Shown: in pieces, positions 30,436-40,385 of the stretch
Layout of the letters: every line of letters begins with the position of its first letter
Numbering within the stretch: the stretch's first letter is position 1
Assembly (NCBI GenBank): GCA_937969415.1
Contig: CALBWK010000063.1
Span: forward strand, 1-64,000
Length of the DNA: 64,000 bases
Direction: 5' to 3'
Source: an uncultured Saprospiraceae bacterium
GTDB lineage: Bacteria; Bacteroidota; Bacteroidia; Chitinophagales; Saprospiraceae
Made by a program: the position numbers and the translations under genes
Notes under the pieces: generated by a model
The model's input: only the letters and a program-made list of their open reading frames with translations
Database searches by the model: none
What the model was told of the DNA's origin: nothing

Positions 30436-31162
30436 TAACTATTTTCAGTTTAAAAACTTGCTTAAGCTTATCCAATAAAATAGGCCTTACTTCACCTATG
30501 GTAATCTGTTGACCCATTTCCTTTGACAATGAGGTCACAGATTTATCATTATCTGCAATACCACAGGGAATGATGTTATCAAAATGAGAAAGATCAGAAC
30601 ATATATTGAGACCAAACCCATGCAGACTAACCCATCGACTGAGGTGTACACCTATTGCGCAGATTTTTCTCATTCCCGCCGCATCTCTAATCCAGACCCC
30701 AGTATAACCAGTGACACGTACTGGGTCTAGTCCAAAATCTCTGAGAGTTAGGATAATTGCCAGCTCTACATTACTCACATATTTGTGGATATCTCTGTAC
30801 AACAACTCTAAATCAAAAATGAGATAGCCTGTAATCTGACCAGGTCCATGATAGGTGATATCACCTCCTCTATTGATATCAAATAATTCGAATCCAGCTT
30901 CTTGCAAGTGGGATTCAGACTTGATTATATTTTGCCTTTTGGCACTAGTGCCCAGCGTGTAGACAGGTAAATGTTCGCACAGGACAACATGATTTAAGAT
31001 GGATGACTTACTTTTGTTATAATTTCGTGTGGTGCTTTTCTGACGCTTCAACTGATTATGAAGTGTCATCTGCAGGTCCCATACATCTTGATAGGTGACA
31101 TTAGATATCTGATGTATCTGTGTATTAATAAAACTTTTAGTGCTTTCTTGTTTCAATTGCAT
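30428..31162 (-). CDS. lipB: lipoyl(octanoyl) transferase
   Basis: CEHLPVYTLGTSAKRQNI, FDINRGGDITYHGPGQITGYLIFDL, RKICAIGVHLSRWVSLHGFGLNICSDLSHFDNIIPCGI. Confidence 0.94.
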   Translation of the reverse strand: MQLKQESTKSFINTQIHQISNVTYQDVWDLQMTLHNQLKRQKSTTRNYNKSKSSILNHVVLCEHLPVYTLGTSAKRQNIIKSESHLQEAGFELFDINRGGDITYHGPGQITGYLIFDLELLYRDIHKYVSNVELAIILTLRDFGLDPVRVTGYTGVWIRDAAGMRKICAIGVHLSRWVSLHGFGLNICSDLSHFDNIIPCGIADNDKSVTSLSKEMGQQITIGEVRPILLDKLKQVFKLKIVNE

Positions 31163-32188
31163 ATGATGAAAACAGTAATCCTTTTTCTTTCGATTTTCGG
31201 TTTCTCTGGCGTTCTCATTTCACAAAATACTGTTCCAGATTTCACTGTTACTGATTCAGATGGAGTCGAACACTCTCTCTATGAGGATTACTTAGACAAA
31301 GGTATCACAGTTGGCATTAAATTGTTTTTTGTCAATTGTCCCCCCTGCAACGTTGATGCTCCGAAAGTGCAGACTCTCTATGAAGAATTAGGTGGAGGCC
31401 AAGCAGACGTCCAATTATTCGAACTAACAACTAGTAGTGATAACAATGCAGCAGTCAACGGCTATAAAGCTATGCACGGCCTTACTTTTCCAAGTATTAG
31501 TACAGATGGAGGTGCCTCTCAAGTTATCCAACCGTATATAAATGGAGAGTTTGGAGCTTTTTTCGGAACTCCAGGATATTTCGTTATCGCACCAGATGGA
31601 ACTGCAACCGCAACAGGTGGCGGATCTAGTTCACGTATTCCCAATTTTGATGCAGGTATTAGAGCAACTGGGGCTACAGGAGTAGTAACACAAGAGCCTG
31701 ATCCAGCGATAATTAATTTAACGATAGAAGATGCTTTTGGGTCTTCCATTCAAGATGTTGAGATTCAGCTGATTTCAGCTTCAAACCCCAATCTGGCTTA
31801 CGATGTAGATTTAGATAATCAACAGATTGTTATACAAGATTTAAATCAACAGTTTCCAGGGATAAATGATCCAATTCTTAGAATATCCAAGTCTGATGAC
31901 ATCAGAGGCAAACTTACTCCTTTGGATATTTTACTCATCCGAAAACATATATTAGGTCTCATTCCTCTTACGGATGAGGCATTGTTGATGGCTGCAGATA
32001 CAAATGGAGATGGAAATGTAAATCCTCTAGATATGCTGGTCCTACAAAAGGTGATTTTAGGTGTTTTTAGCGAGTTCCCAATACCAAGTCACCGTTTTAT
32101 TCCTAATGAATTTCCAATCCAAGTGACGCCTGGTTTGCAAGATATTGAGATAAAGGCTTCAAAAACTGGTGATCTAAACGGTTTTTAG
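31163..32188 (+). CDS. secreted thioredoxin-fold/redoxin protein with C-terminal dockerin-like domain
   Basis: MMKTVILFLSIFGFSGVLISQNTVPDFTVTDSDGVEHSL...FFVNCPPCNVDAPKVQTLYEEL; C-term LTPLDILLIRKHILGLIPLTDEALLMAADTNGDGNVNPLDMLVLQKVILGVF (two dockerin-like helices/Ca loop). Start trimmed from 31058 to 31163. Confidence 0.85.
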   Translation: MMKTVILFLSIFGFSGVLISQNTVPDFTVTDSDGVEHSLYEDYLDKGITVGIKLFFVNCPPCNVDAPKVQTLYEELGGGQADVQLFELTTSSDNNAAVNGYKAMHGLTFPSISTDGGASQVIQPYINGEFGAFFGTPGYFVIAPDGTATATGGGSSSRIPNFDAGIRATGATGVVTQEPDPAIINLTIEDAFGSSIQDVEIQLISASNPNLAYDVDLDNQQIVIQDLNQQFPGINDPILRISKSDDIRGKLTPLDILLIRKHILGLIPLTDEALLMAADTNGDGNVNPLDMLVLQKVILGVFSEFPIPSHRFIPNEFPIQVTPGLQDIEIKASKTGDLNGF

Positions 32189-32480
32189 TCTCTTTAACCT
32201 TTCAATTCCAAGTATTTCGGCTTTAATATTGATGTTATTGGTATGAAAGCCTAACTTCGCATTAAGATTTTTTGTAATGTATAAGTTACAGATAATCATC
32301 CATTCACGAACAGTAGTTAGAATTAAGGCTATAGTTTAATGCTTCGCCCAAGTCTTTGAAAGATTTAACATTTAATTCAGAGACCTGTAGAAGCGTTTTT
32401 CCATTAACAGACGTATCTCCTATGGAAACCGACGCTGAGCCCCTATCATTTTAATAACAAACAAGTTTTTCAAAATTTCT

Positions 32481-35400
32481 ATGATGAAAATTTTCACATC
32501 TAGTGTATTGGTAGTGTTTATGAGTTTATTCATAACTATTGGCAATCTTTACAGTTTTGGACATAATGATAATTTCTGCTTTGATGCAGATGTAGCGGAA
32601 GCTCAGATGGACTTTGAGGCCATGTGTCTTACTGCTCCTTTCATTATGTGTCCATCTACTTATTTGGGTTGTCCGAATGATACTACCAACCCGGCGACAA
32701 CAGGCCAGGCAACTGCGACACCTGGAGATCCTAACTGTCCTCAACCTTCTCTAACTTTCACTGATGTCATTGTCACCAATACACCGTGCCTGAGAGTGAT
32801 TCATAGAACATGGGAAGCGGGATATACCGGTGCCGCTAACATAAAACTACATTCATCTTGCCAACAGACACTATTCTTGGAGGATACAACAGCCCCTGTT
32901 ATATCAAATTGTCCAAGCGATATGAATATTAATCTTCAAAATAACTGTGCAGGCATTGCTACATGGCCTATACCTACTGCGGCTGACGACTGTGGTATAC
33001 AATCTTTTACAACTACACACTTTAGTGGAACAGGTTTCCCAACTGGAACGACAACTGTAACCTACACAGCGACTGATAATTGTGGATTCCAATCTGTATG
33101 TTCATTTAATGTTACAGTATCAGGTTCTTGTTGTACGGGGCCTACGATTACTTGCCCAGGAAACTATGTAGCATGTGGAGGTTCTACAGTACCTAGTGTA
33201 ACAGGCGTAGCTACCGGCACTAATGCTGACCCAGCATCTTGCGGAGTTGTCAATGTACTATTTACTGACGTAGTTAACTCAACTAGTACTTGTGGTACAT
33301 CTATAACAAGAACATGGGTCGCAAGTGACGGGACTGCTTCTGCTAGTTGTGTTCAAACAATAAACACTGCAGATAACAACATTCCTGTCATATCTAATTT
33401 CCCTTCAGATATGACTTTTACTGGAAATGGAACTAACTGTTCTGTACCTGTAACTTGGTCAGAGCCTACAGCTACAGATAATTGTGGTATAGCTTCTTTT
33501 TCTTCAAACTTGCAAAGTGGAAATGTATTCAGTCAAGGTTCTACACTAGTAACATATACAGCAGTAGACAATTGTGGTAATCAAACGACTGCAGCATTTC
33601 AAGTGACAGTTAATTGCACACAACCTTGTAACACAAATCCTACTATAAACTGTCCAAGCACATATACAGCTTGTCCAGGATCTGGAGTGCCATCGCTACT
33701 AATATCAGGTACAGCTACTGCTACAACTACAGGAGGATGTACGGGTACACCAATTATTACACATACTGATGTAATCAATGGAACAGGAGGCGGAACTTGT
33801 GCAGGTTCGCAACAAATCCTAAGAACTTTCACCGCAACAGACCCTAGTAATTCTTCTTTGAGTTCTAGTTGCTCTCAAGCGATAAACTTACTTGATACAC
33901 AAGCACCTACTATAAGTGGGATGCCTAGCAATATGACAATAAATGGAAATGGTGCAGGTTGTGCAGTACCAGTAACTTGGACAGTACCTACGGCTACTGA
34001 CAATTGTGGATTGGCTTCATTGACATCCAATTTTTCTCCAGGCAACGTCTTTTCATCTGGCTCTACATTGGTAACATATACAGCAGTTGATAACTGTGGA
34101 AATGTTAATACACTTTCATTTACAATAACCGTAAACTGTATTAACCTTACTTGTAATACACCGCCATCTATCTCTTGTCCTAGTACTTATAGTGCTTGCC
34201 CGACAGGTAGTGTTCCAGGGCCGAATGTAACCGGATCTGCAACATCAATAGCAACAGGTGCTAATTGTGGTACTGCAACGATTACTTATAACGATATAAT
34301 TTCAGGATCAGGATCTTGTGCAGCATCAATGGTTGTACAGAGAACGTGGACAGCAACAGAGCCTAGCTCAGGATTAACTGCCTCATGTGTACAGATGTTG
34401 AACCTAGTTGACAATACAAATCCTTTTTTCCAAAATTTCTGTCCTAGTCCAATTACACTCTCAGGAACAGGAGCTAACTGTTCAGCAGTTGCTGTATGGA
34501 CTGCACCGACTGCTGCTGACAACTGTTCTGCAGTATCGATAAGCAGTACACACAATAGTGGTTCTAGTTTCGGACAAGGATCGACTCTAGTCACTTATAC
34601 AGCTACAGACAACTGCGGTAATAGCAGCACTTGTGCATTTAATGTAACAATCAATTGTGCTACTTGTAACACCAATCCTGTTATCTCTTGTCCGTCAAGT
34701 GTAACAGCCTGTATCGGTTCTAGCTCAAGTCCTAGTTTGACAGGAACAGCAACTGCGAGTGCTGGTGCTCATTGCCCTACACCTTCTGTAACTTTCTCAG
34801 ATTCGACAATTGGATCTGGTAGTTGTGGAGGATCAGTTATAACTAGAACATGGACAGCCTCATATGCAGGTGTGAATGGATTCTCGGCATCATGTGTACA
34901 AAGTATCAACTTAATAGATCAGACAAATCCTGTAATTACAGGATGCCCTTCTAATCTTACAGTTTCTAGTAATACAACACCTGTAACTTGGGTAGCACCA
35001 ACTGCAACTGATAATTGCAGTGTACCTACTTTAAGTACGACGCATAATTCAGGTTCGACATTCCCTCAAGGAACTACAACTGTTACATATACGGCTAACG
35101 ATGGCTGTGGTAACATCGCAACATGTTCTTTCAATGTGACGGTCGTGTTACCTCAAGGTGGTTTCGCATCATGTCCTAATGACATAGTTATAGATTGTAA
35201 TACAACAGGTGGATCAGTTGCGACTTGGTCAACACCTACATACAATGGGGCTTGTAGTTCTTGTGACGGAGGTCAATACATAGCAGGATTCATTTATATG
35301 GGTTCATTCAATGGCAGCCAGTACTACTGTTCTCTCAGCCCTGCGACTTTCCCAAGTGCAAAGTCAATTGCATCAAGTCACGGAGGATATCTTGCAGATA

Positions 35401-37205
35401 TCAATTCAGCTGCTGAAAACGCATACTTAGCAAATCAGTTACAAATTAACTCTGCATGGATAGGACTGAATGATTATGAAAATGAAGGCGATTTCACTTG
35501 GTGTAGTGGAGCTCCATTTGGCAGCTATACTAACTGGTATCCAGGACAACCAAATAACTATAACGGTAATCAAGATTACGTAGAGATGTTGGCAGATGGA
35601 ACATGGAATGATCAGTATAATAATTTCTCTCTTGAGTTTATAATGGAAATACCTTGTTCATTCATAACGCAGACACAAGGACCAGCACCTGGATCGCAAT
35701 TACAAAGTGGTACGTACCCAGTGACATATACTTTACAAGATGCTTGTGGCACATTTGCTACTTGCAACTTTACAGTAACTGTTAATTCTGGACTATCAAT
35801 TACTTGTCCGGATAACATCCATATCGATGCTACAGATCCTGCAGGTGCAGTTTGTACTTGGAATGAGCCTACAGCACATTCTTGTTGTTCTAACTGTTCT
35901 AACACAGGTGGTTCTATCCCAGGATTTATCTATATGGGCAGCCAAAACGGATCACATTATTATTGCTCACTTGCTCCTGCAAGTTGGGCTACAGCTAACC
36001 AGAATTGCATAGCCTTAGGCGGCAACCTTGCTGTTATAAATAATGCAAGTGAAAATGCATTCTTAGCCAATGGTCTTCAAGCTAATGCGGCTTGGATAGG
36101 TGCAACAGATATGAACAGTGAAGGAAACTTCCAGTGGGTAGATGGATCACCTTTTAGCTATACTAATTGGTATGTCGGTCAACCAAACAATTACAACGGT
36201 AATCAAGATCACCTTGAACTACTTAAGAGTGGAGAGTGGAATGATCAATATGGTTCTGTATCTCTAGAATACATTTTGGAAGTTTCCAATTGTATAACGA
36301 CGACGCAGACTTCAGGTCCTATCTCAGGCACTGTTTGCCCTCCAGGATCACATACAGTTAGTTACACTGTACAAGATGGTTGCGGAAACGTAGAAACTTG
36401 TTCATTTAACATTACAGTCACAGCACCAGCACCACCATCTGGTGTACACTGTCCATCAAGTGGAGCATTCTCTCATAACAGCTACATCCAGTCAGTAGGA
36501 TTTAATACAATCCACAATACTTCGGGTAACAATAATGGCTATGGAGACTTTACTAATCAGTGTACAACTGTAGAAGCAGGTTATGTCTATCCTCTACAAT
36601 TAACGCCTGGATATGGTAGTGCATCTCCGGTAAAAGTATATTGGACTTGCTGGATAGATTACAACATGGACGGAGACTTTGATGACAACTATGAGTTTGT
36701 CGCTTATGGATGTGGAGCGAAGACACTCTCTGGTTCTATCACTATACCATATGCAGTGTGGAATGGTACTACAAGAATGAGATGCATTATGAAAGTAGGT
36801 GGCTATGCTACTGACCCTTGTGCACAATACCAATACGGAGAAACAGAAGACTATTGTGTAACAATCACAGGTGCAGACATTATTAGTCAAAAAGGTGAAG
36901 ATATCGAACTGAGAAACTCTCCTTGGGCAGATGCTTTAGAGTTGAAGCCAACAGTATCTGATGACAACTATGCCAATATCTACCCTAATCCAGTTAATGA
37001 GATTATGACTCTAGAACTGGGCAATGTTGATATGCTAAAGTCAGTCGGCATCTATAGCATAGATGGTAGAAAAGTAATGACGCTTAATAATGTGAGTGAA
37101 ATTAATGAAGTGAATGTATCTGATTTGCAAGGCGGCATATATATGCTGAATGCAACATATGAAGACGGTACAGAAATCACAGAAAGAATTATTGTTCAAC
37201 ATTAA
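32481..37205 (+). CDS. large secreted multidomain protein: alternating Cys-rich/HYR modules, two C-type lectin domains, GEVED domain, T9SS type A sorting domain (putative adhesin)
   Basis: Five HYR units (TATDNCG....GSTLVTYTAVDNCGN...FTVTV), CTLDs at about 35250-35665 and 35883-36300 (WIGLNDYENEGDFTWCSG..WYPGQPNNYNGNQDYVEMLADGTWND), GEVED (CWIDYNMDGDFDDNYEF..GETEDYCVTI), C-term NIYPNPVNEIMTLELGNVDMLKSVGIYSIDGRKVM. Confidence 0.93.
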   Translation: MMKIFTSSVLVVFMSLFITIGNLYSFGHNDNFCFDADVAEAQMDFEAMCLTAPFIMCPSTYLGCPNDTTNPATTGQATATPGDPNCPQPSLTFTDVIVTNTPCLRVIHRTWEAGYTGAANIKLHSSCQQTLFLEDTTAPVISNCPSDMNINLQNNCAGIATWPIPTAADDCGIQSFTTTHFSGTGFPTGTTTVTYTATDNCGFQSVCSFNVTVSGSCCTGPTITCPGNYVACGGSTVPSVTGVATGTNADPASCGVVNVLFTDVVNSTSTCGTSITRTWVASDGTASASCVQTINTADNNIPVISNFPSDMTFTGNGTNCSVPVTWSEPTATDNCGIASFSSNLQSGNVFSQGSTLVTYTAVDNCGNQTTAAFQVTVNCTQPCNTNPTINCPSTYTACPGSGVPSLLISGTATATTTGGCTGTPIITHTDVINGTGGGTCAGSQQILRTFTATDPSNSSLSSSCSQAINLLDTQAPTISGMPSNMTINGNGAGCAVPVTWTVPTATDNCGLASLTSNFSPGNVFSSGSTLVTYTAVDNCGNVNTLSFTITVNCINLTCNTPPSISCPSTYSACPTGSVPGPNVTGSATSIATGANCGTATITYNDIISGSGSCAASMVVQRTWTATEPSSGLTASCVQMLNLVDNTNPFFQNFCPSPITLSGTGANCSAVAVWTAPTAADNCSAVSISSTHNSGSSFGQGSTLVTYTATDNCGNSSTCAFNVTINCATCNTNPVISCPSSVTACIGSSSSPSLTGTATASAGAHCPTPSVTFSDSTIGSGSCGGSVITRTWTASYAGVNGFSASCVQSINLIDQTNPVITGCPSNLTVSSNTTPVTWVAPTATDNCSVPTLSTTHNSGSTFPQGTTTVTYTANDGCGNIATCSFNVTVVLPQGGFASCPNDIVIDCNTTGGSVATWSTPTYNGACSSCDGGQYIAGFIYMGSFNGSQYYCSLSPATFPSAKSIASSHGGYLADINSAAENAYLANQLQINSAWIGLNDYENEGDFTWCSGAPFGSYTNWYPGQPNNYNGNQDYVEMLADGTWNDQYNNFSLEFIMEIPCSFITQTQGPAPGSQLQSGTYPVTYTLQDACGTFATCNFTVTVNSGLSITCPDNIHIDATDPAGAVCTWNEPTAHSCCSNCSNTGGSIPGFIYMGSQNGSHYYCSLAPASWATANQNCIALGGNLAVINNASENAFLANGLQANAAWIGATDMNSEGNFQWVDGSPFSYTNWYVGQPNNYNGNQDHLELLKSGEWNDQYGSVSLEYILEVSNCITTTQTSGPISGTVCPPGSHTVSYTVQDGCGNVETCSFNITVTAPAPPSGVHCPSSGAFSHNSYIQSVGFNTIHNTSGNNNGYGDFTNQCTTVEAGYVYPLQLTPGYGSASPVKVYWTCWIDYNMDGDFDDNYEFVAYGCGAKTLSGSITIPYAVWNGTTRMRCIMKVGGYATDPCAQYQYGETEDYCVTITGADIISQKGEDIELRNSPWADALELKPTVSDDNYANIYPNPVNEIMTLELGNVDMLKSVGIYSIDGRKVMTLNNVSEINEVNVSDLQGGIYMLNATYEDGTEITERIIVQH
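32630..35157 (+). repeat. five tandem bimodular coding repeats (Cys-rich module plus HYR module)
   Basis: Five copies of CPSxYxAC...TGxATA...C..xRTWTA....SCxQxInLxD followed by an HYR module, each about 160-170 aa. Confidence 0.8.
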
Positions 37206-37226
37206 TTAGATAGTGAAATAAATAGA

Positions 37227-37259
37227 AGCCGGTCAGTTAGTTCTGATCGGCTTTTTTTT
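37227..37259 (+). terminator. strong intrinsic terminator after the HYR/CTLD gene
   Basis: agccggtcag-ttagtt-ctgatcggct 10-bp stem followed by an 8-T run. Confidence 0.88.
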
Positions 37260-37377
37260 GTTTAATGGCTATTTATGCAGTTGTAATGCACGCATCTGAC
37301 CATTATGTATGTTAGGAAATCTTAGGATTTAGCAAGCTAGATTCGCCTATATTTGCCCACTATTCAGACTAAAAATA

Positions 37378-38058
37378 ATGAAGATAACGTACTATGGTCA
37401 CGCTACTCTTACAGTAGAAACGCCTAATGGAACTATACTCTTTGACCCTTTTATTACAGGAAATCCATTAATAAAAGATAAAGACCTATCAAAATTCAAA
37501 CCCGACTGCATACTAGTAAGCCATGGACATATGGATCATGTTGCAGATGTGGAAGCAATAGCCAAACAATCAGAGGCATTGGTCATATCAAATTATGAAG
37601 TATCTACATGGTTTGGCAGCAAAGGTCTAAAGACACATCCTCTCAATCACGGCGGTAAAAACAAATTTGACGTAGGCACCGTAAAATATGTAAACGCCAT
37701 ACATACAAGTAGTCTACCTGATGGCTCAAATGGTGGTAATCCAGGAGGATTTGTTGTCTGGGATGAAGGCTTCTGTTTCTACTTTGCTGGAGACACAGCC
37801 CTTACTATGGATATGAAACTTATTCCGATGACGTGCCCCAAGTTAAATTTTGCCATTCTTCCTATAGGAGACAACTTTACTATGGGCTATGAGGATGCAG
37901 CAATTGCAGCTGACTTTATCCAATGTGATAAAATTATTGGCTGCCATTATGATACTTTTGGTTATATAGAAATAGATCACGACAAAGCAAAGGCTGCCTT
38001 TGCAGAGAAAGGAAAGGAACTGATATTAATGGAATTAGGACAAACAATAGAATTGTAG
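37378..38058 (+). CDS. UPF0173-type metal-dependent hydrolase (metallo-beta-lactamase fold)
   Basis: [69 protein letters not shown] element at 37348. Confidence 0.94.
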   Translation: MKITYYGHATLTVETPNGTILFDPFITGNPLIKDKDLSKFKPDCILVSHGHMDHVADVEAIAKQSEALVISNYEVSTWFGSKGLKTHPLNHGGKNKFDVGTVKYVNAIHTSSLPDGSNGGNPGGFVVWDEGFCFYFAGDTALTMDMKLIPMTCPKLNFAILPIGDNFTMGYEDAAIAADFIQCDKIIGCHYDTFGYIEIDHDKAKAAFAEKGKELILMELGQTIEL

Positions 38059-38059
38059 T

Positions 38060-38863
38060 ATGGCCAAAATAATATCAATAGCTAATCAAAAAGGTGGCGT
38101 AGGAAAAACAACTACAGCCATTAATCTAGCAACTGCAGTGGCTATCTTAGAAAAGAAAGTCTTACTCATAGACGCAGATCCTCAAGCTAATGCCTCTGCA
38201 GGTGTAGGTCATCACTCTTCTGAGTTAGAATACAATCTCTATGACTGTTTGATAAATGAAGTTGACGTCAACAAAGCTATAATCGAAACAGAAATAGAAA
38301 ATCTTGACTTATTGGGCTCGAGTATAGATCTCGTAGGTGCAGAACTCGAACTGGCCAACATTGCCGAGAGAGAATATCAACTAAAAAAGGTGCTCAGTAA
38401 AATCAAAAAGGACTACGATTATATTTTTATAGATTGTCAGCCTTCACTAGGTATTATAACTGTCAATTCCTTATGTGCTTCTGATTCTGTTCTTATTCCT
38501 GTACAATGTGAAATATTTTCTCTTCAAGGGCTTGGGCAACTAAAAAACACGATCTCATTAGTTGCAGATTCACTCAATCCTAAGTTAGAGATAGAAGGCA
38601 TTGTCCTTTCAATGTTTGACAAAAGATTAAGACTGGCGAAGATGGTTGTCGAGGAAGTACACGAGATTTTATCAGATAAGATCTTTGATACCGTCATCCA
38701 TCGTAATTCAAAAATAGGAGAAGCACCAAGTGTAGGCAAACCAGTGTTATTATACGACATCTCAAGCAAAGGCTCTAAAAACTTTCTCAATCTAGCCCAT
38801 GAATTTATCGAGAAAAATGAGCCTATACCAATGACAACAACTCAAGAAAATTCAAGTGAGTAA
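38060..38863 (+). CDS. parA: chromosome partitioning ATPase ParA
   Basis: [53 protein letters not shown]. Confidence 0.95.
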   Translation: MAKIISIANQKGGVGKTTTAINLATAVAILEKKVLLIDADPQANASAGVGHHSSELEYNLYDCLINEVDVNKAIIETEIENLDLLGSSIDLVGAELELANIAEREYQLKKVLSKIKKDYDYIFIDCQPSLGIITVNSLCASDSVLIPVQCEIFSLQGLGQLKNTISLVADSLNPKLEIEGIVLSMFDKRLRLAKMVVEEVHEILSDKIFDTVIHRNSKIGEAPSVGKPVLLYDISSKGSKNFLNLAHEFIEKNEPIPMTTTQENSSE

Positions 38864-39755
38864 AAAAAAGAAAGAACAATTAGGGAAAGGTCTAAGAGCA
38901 CTATTAACGAAAATAGATAGTTCCGAGACACCTGCTGCAGAAAAGAAAGCCTACGTCAAAGAGCTCTCCAAGTCTGTTGCCGAAATTGACATCACACAGA
39001 TAGAACCTAATCCTTATCAACCTAGGACGGATTTTATAGAAGAAGAATTGATGGACCTCGTTCAGTCCATCAAGACACTTGGCCTTATACAACCGATCAC
39101 ACTCAGAAAGGTAGGAGAAGCTAAGTATCAAATCATCTCTGGAGAAAGACGATGGAGAGCTTCTAAGTTAGCAGGATTAACTACAATACCAGCTTATCTC
39201 AGAACAGCAGATGATCAAGGTATGCTAGAGATGGCACTTGTAGAAAACATACAGCGTAGCGATCTCAATGCACTAGAAGTTGCTCTATCTTACCAACGAC
39301 TTATCGACGAGTGTAATCTACAACACGAAGAGCTCGCTAAGCGAGTCGGAAAAGAAAGGAGTACTGTAACCAATTATACTAGACTGCTCAAACTCCCTCC
39401 CGACTTGCAATCAGGACTTAGGAATAAAAAGATATCTATGGGTCACGCGAGAGCGCTTGTCTCCCTTGATAATCCTATAGATCAACTTTATTACTACAAT
39501 AAGATCCTTAACGAAAATCTCTCTGTAAGAAATGCAGAGTCTCTAATCAGAAACCATAAGCAAGGAGAAAAAGGAAACGCTTCCTCTGCTAAGCCCAGGA
39601 TGCATCCTGAAGTGAGAAAGATTCAAGACAGATTATCAAGAAGCCTTGGCATCAAAATAGATATTAGTAGAAATGCCAAGGGAAAAGGAAAGATGGTCTT
39701 TCACTTTTCTTCTGATGACGAGTTCAATGATTTGATAGAAGCTATAGAGGATTAA
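38856..39755 (+). CDS. parB: chromosome partitioning protein ParB (GTG start, 8-nt overlap with parA)
   Basis: [78 protein letters not shown]. Confidence 0.95.
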   Translation: MSKKKKEQLGKGLRALLTKIDSSETPAAEKKAYVKELSKSVAEIDITQIEPNPYQPRTDFIEEELMDLVQSIKTLGLIQPITLRKVGEAKYQIISGERRWRASKLAGLTTIPAYLRTADDQGMLEMALVENIQRSDLNALEVALSYQRLIDECNLQHEELAKRVGKERSTVTNYTRLLKLPPDLQSGLRNKKISMGHARALVSLDNPIDQLYYYNKILNENLSVRNAESLIRNHKQGEKGNASSAKPRMHPEVRKIQDRLSRSLGIKIDISRNAKGKGKMVFHFSSDDEFNDLIEAIED

Positions 39756-39788
39756 AACAATTTTTTCTTGGTCTTCGTTAAGTTAGAT

Positions 39789-40367
39789 ATGCGCTTAGTC
39801 TTTATTATTATCATTCTGTCTTTAGCTCAGACTGCTGTAGGTCAGGTAGTGCCTGAAACAGATAAGACTAGTACAATAGAAGGAACGCCAACTGCAACAG
39901 TTGATGGGTTAGCTCAAGACAAAGGAAGCCCTTTTGGTTTCTTTAAGATGTTCTCAGGAAACCCTGGAAAAGCCGCCCTCTATTCGGCCCTTGTGCCCAG
40001 CGCTGGACAACTCTACAATAAAAATTATTGGAAAGTCCCATTTGTGCTGGCTGCAGAAGGTACTGCCCTTTACCTAATTATAGATAACTCAAGTAATTTT
40101 AGGGCTTGGAGACAAGCACACATAGATTTTGATGCAGAAAGAATAACCTCATTTAGAAATGCAACCACAACAAGCCAAGCAAGACTGGCCAGAGACCAAT
40201 GGCAACAGTGGAGAGACTTCGCCATTATAGGTACCGTAGCTATACACCTTATCCAAATTGCAGATGCATTCATTCACAGACATCTTGTGGAGTTTGATGT
40301 CTCAGACGACCTCAGTCTAAATGCTTACACGACTGGCCAATCTATAGGTATGGTCTTAACCTTCTAA
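39789..40367 (+). CDS. DUF5683 domain-containing membrane protein
   Basis: KAALYSALVPSAGQLYNKNYWKVPFVLAAEGTALYLI...QWRDFAIIGTVAIHLIQIADAFIHRHLVEFDVSDDL. ATG at 39789 preferred over the track's TTG at 39768. Confidence 0.85.
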   Translation: MRLVFIIIILSLAQTAVGQVVPETDKTSTIEGTPTATVDGLAQDKGSPFGFFKMFSGNPGKAALYSALVPSAGQLYNKNYWKVPFVLAAEGTALYLIIDNSSNFRAWRQAHIDFDAERITSFRNATTTSQARLARDQWQQWRDFAIIGTVAIHLIQIADAFIHRHLVEFDVSDDLSLNAYTTGQSIGMVLTF

Positions 40368-40385
40368 TAAAAGGCAGTCAGTTCA

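Noticed and set aside
32481-36430. Long repetitive region as a possible CRISPR or non-coding repeat array
   Set aside because: Repeats are in-frame degenerate protein modules (HYR etc.) within a single continuous ORF; no fixed-length direct repeats with unique spacers.
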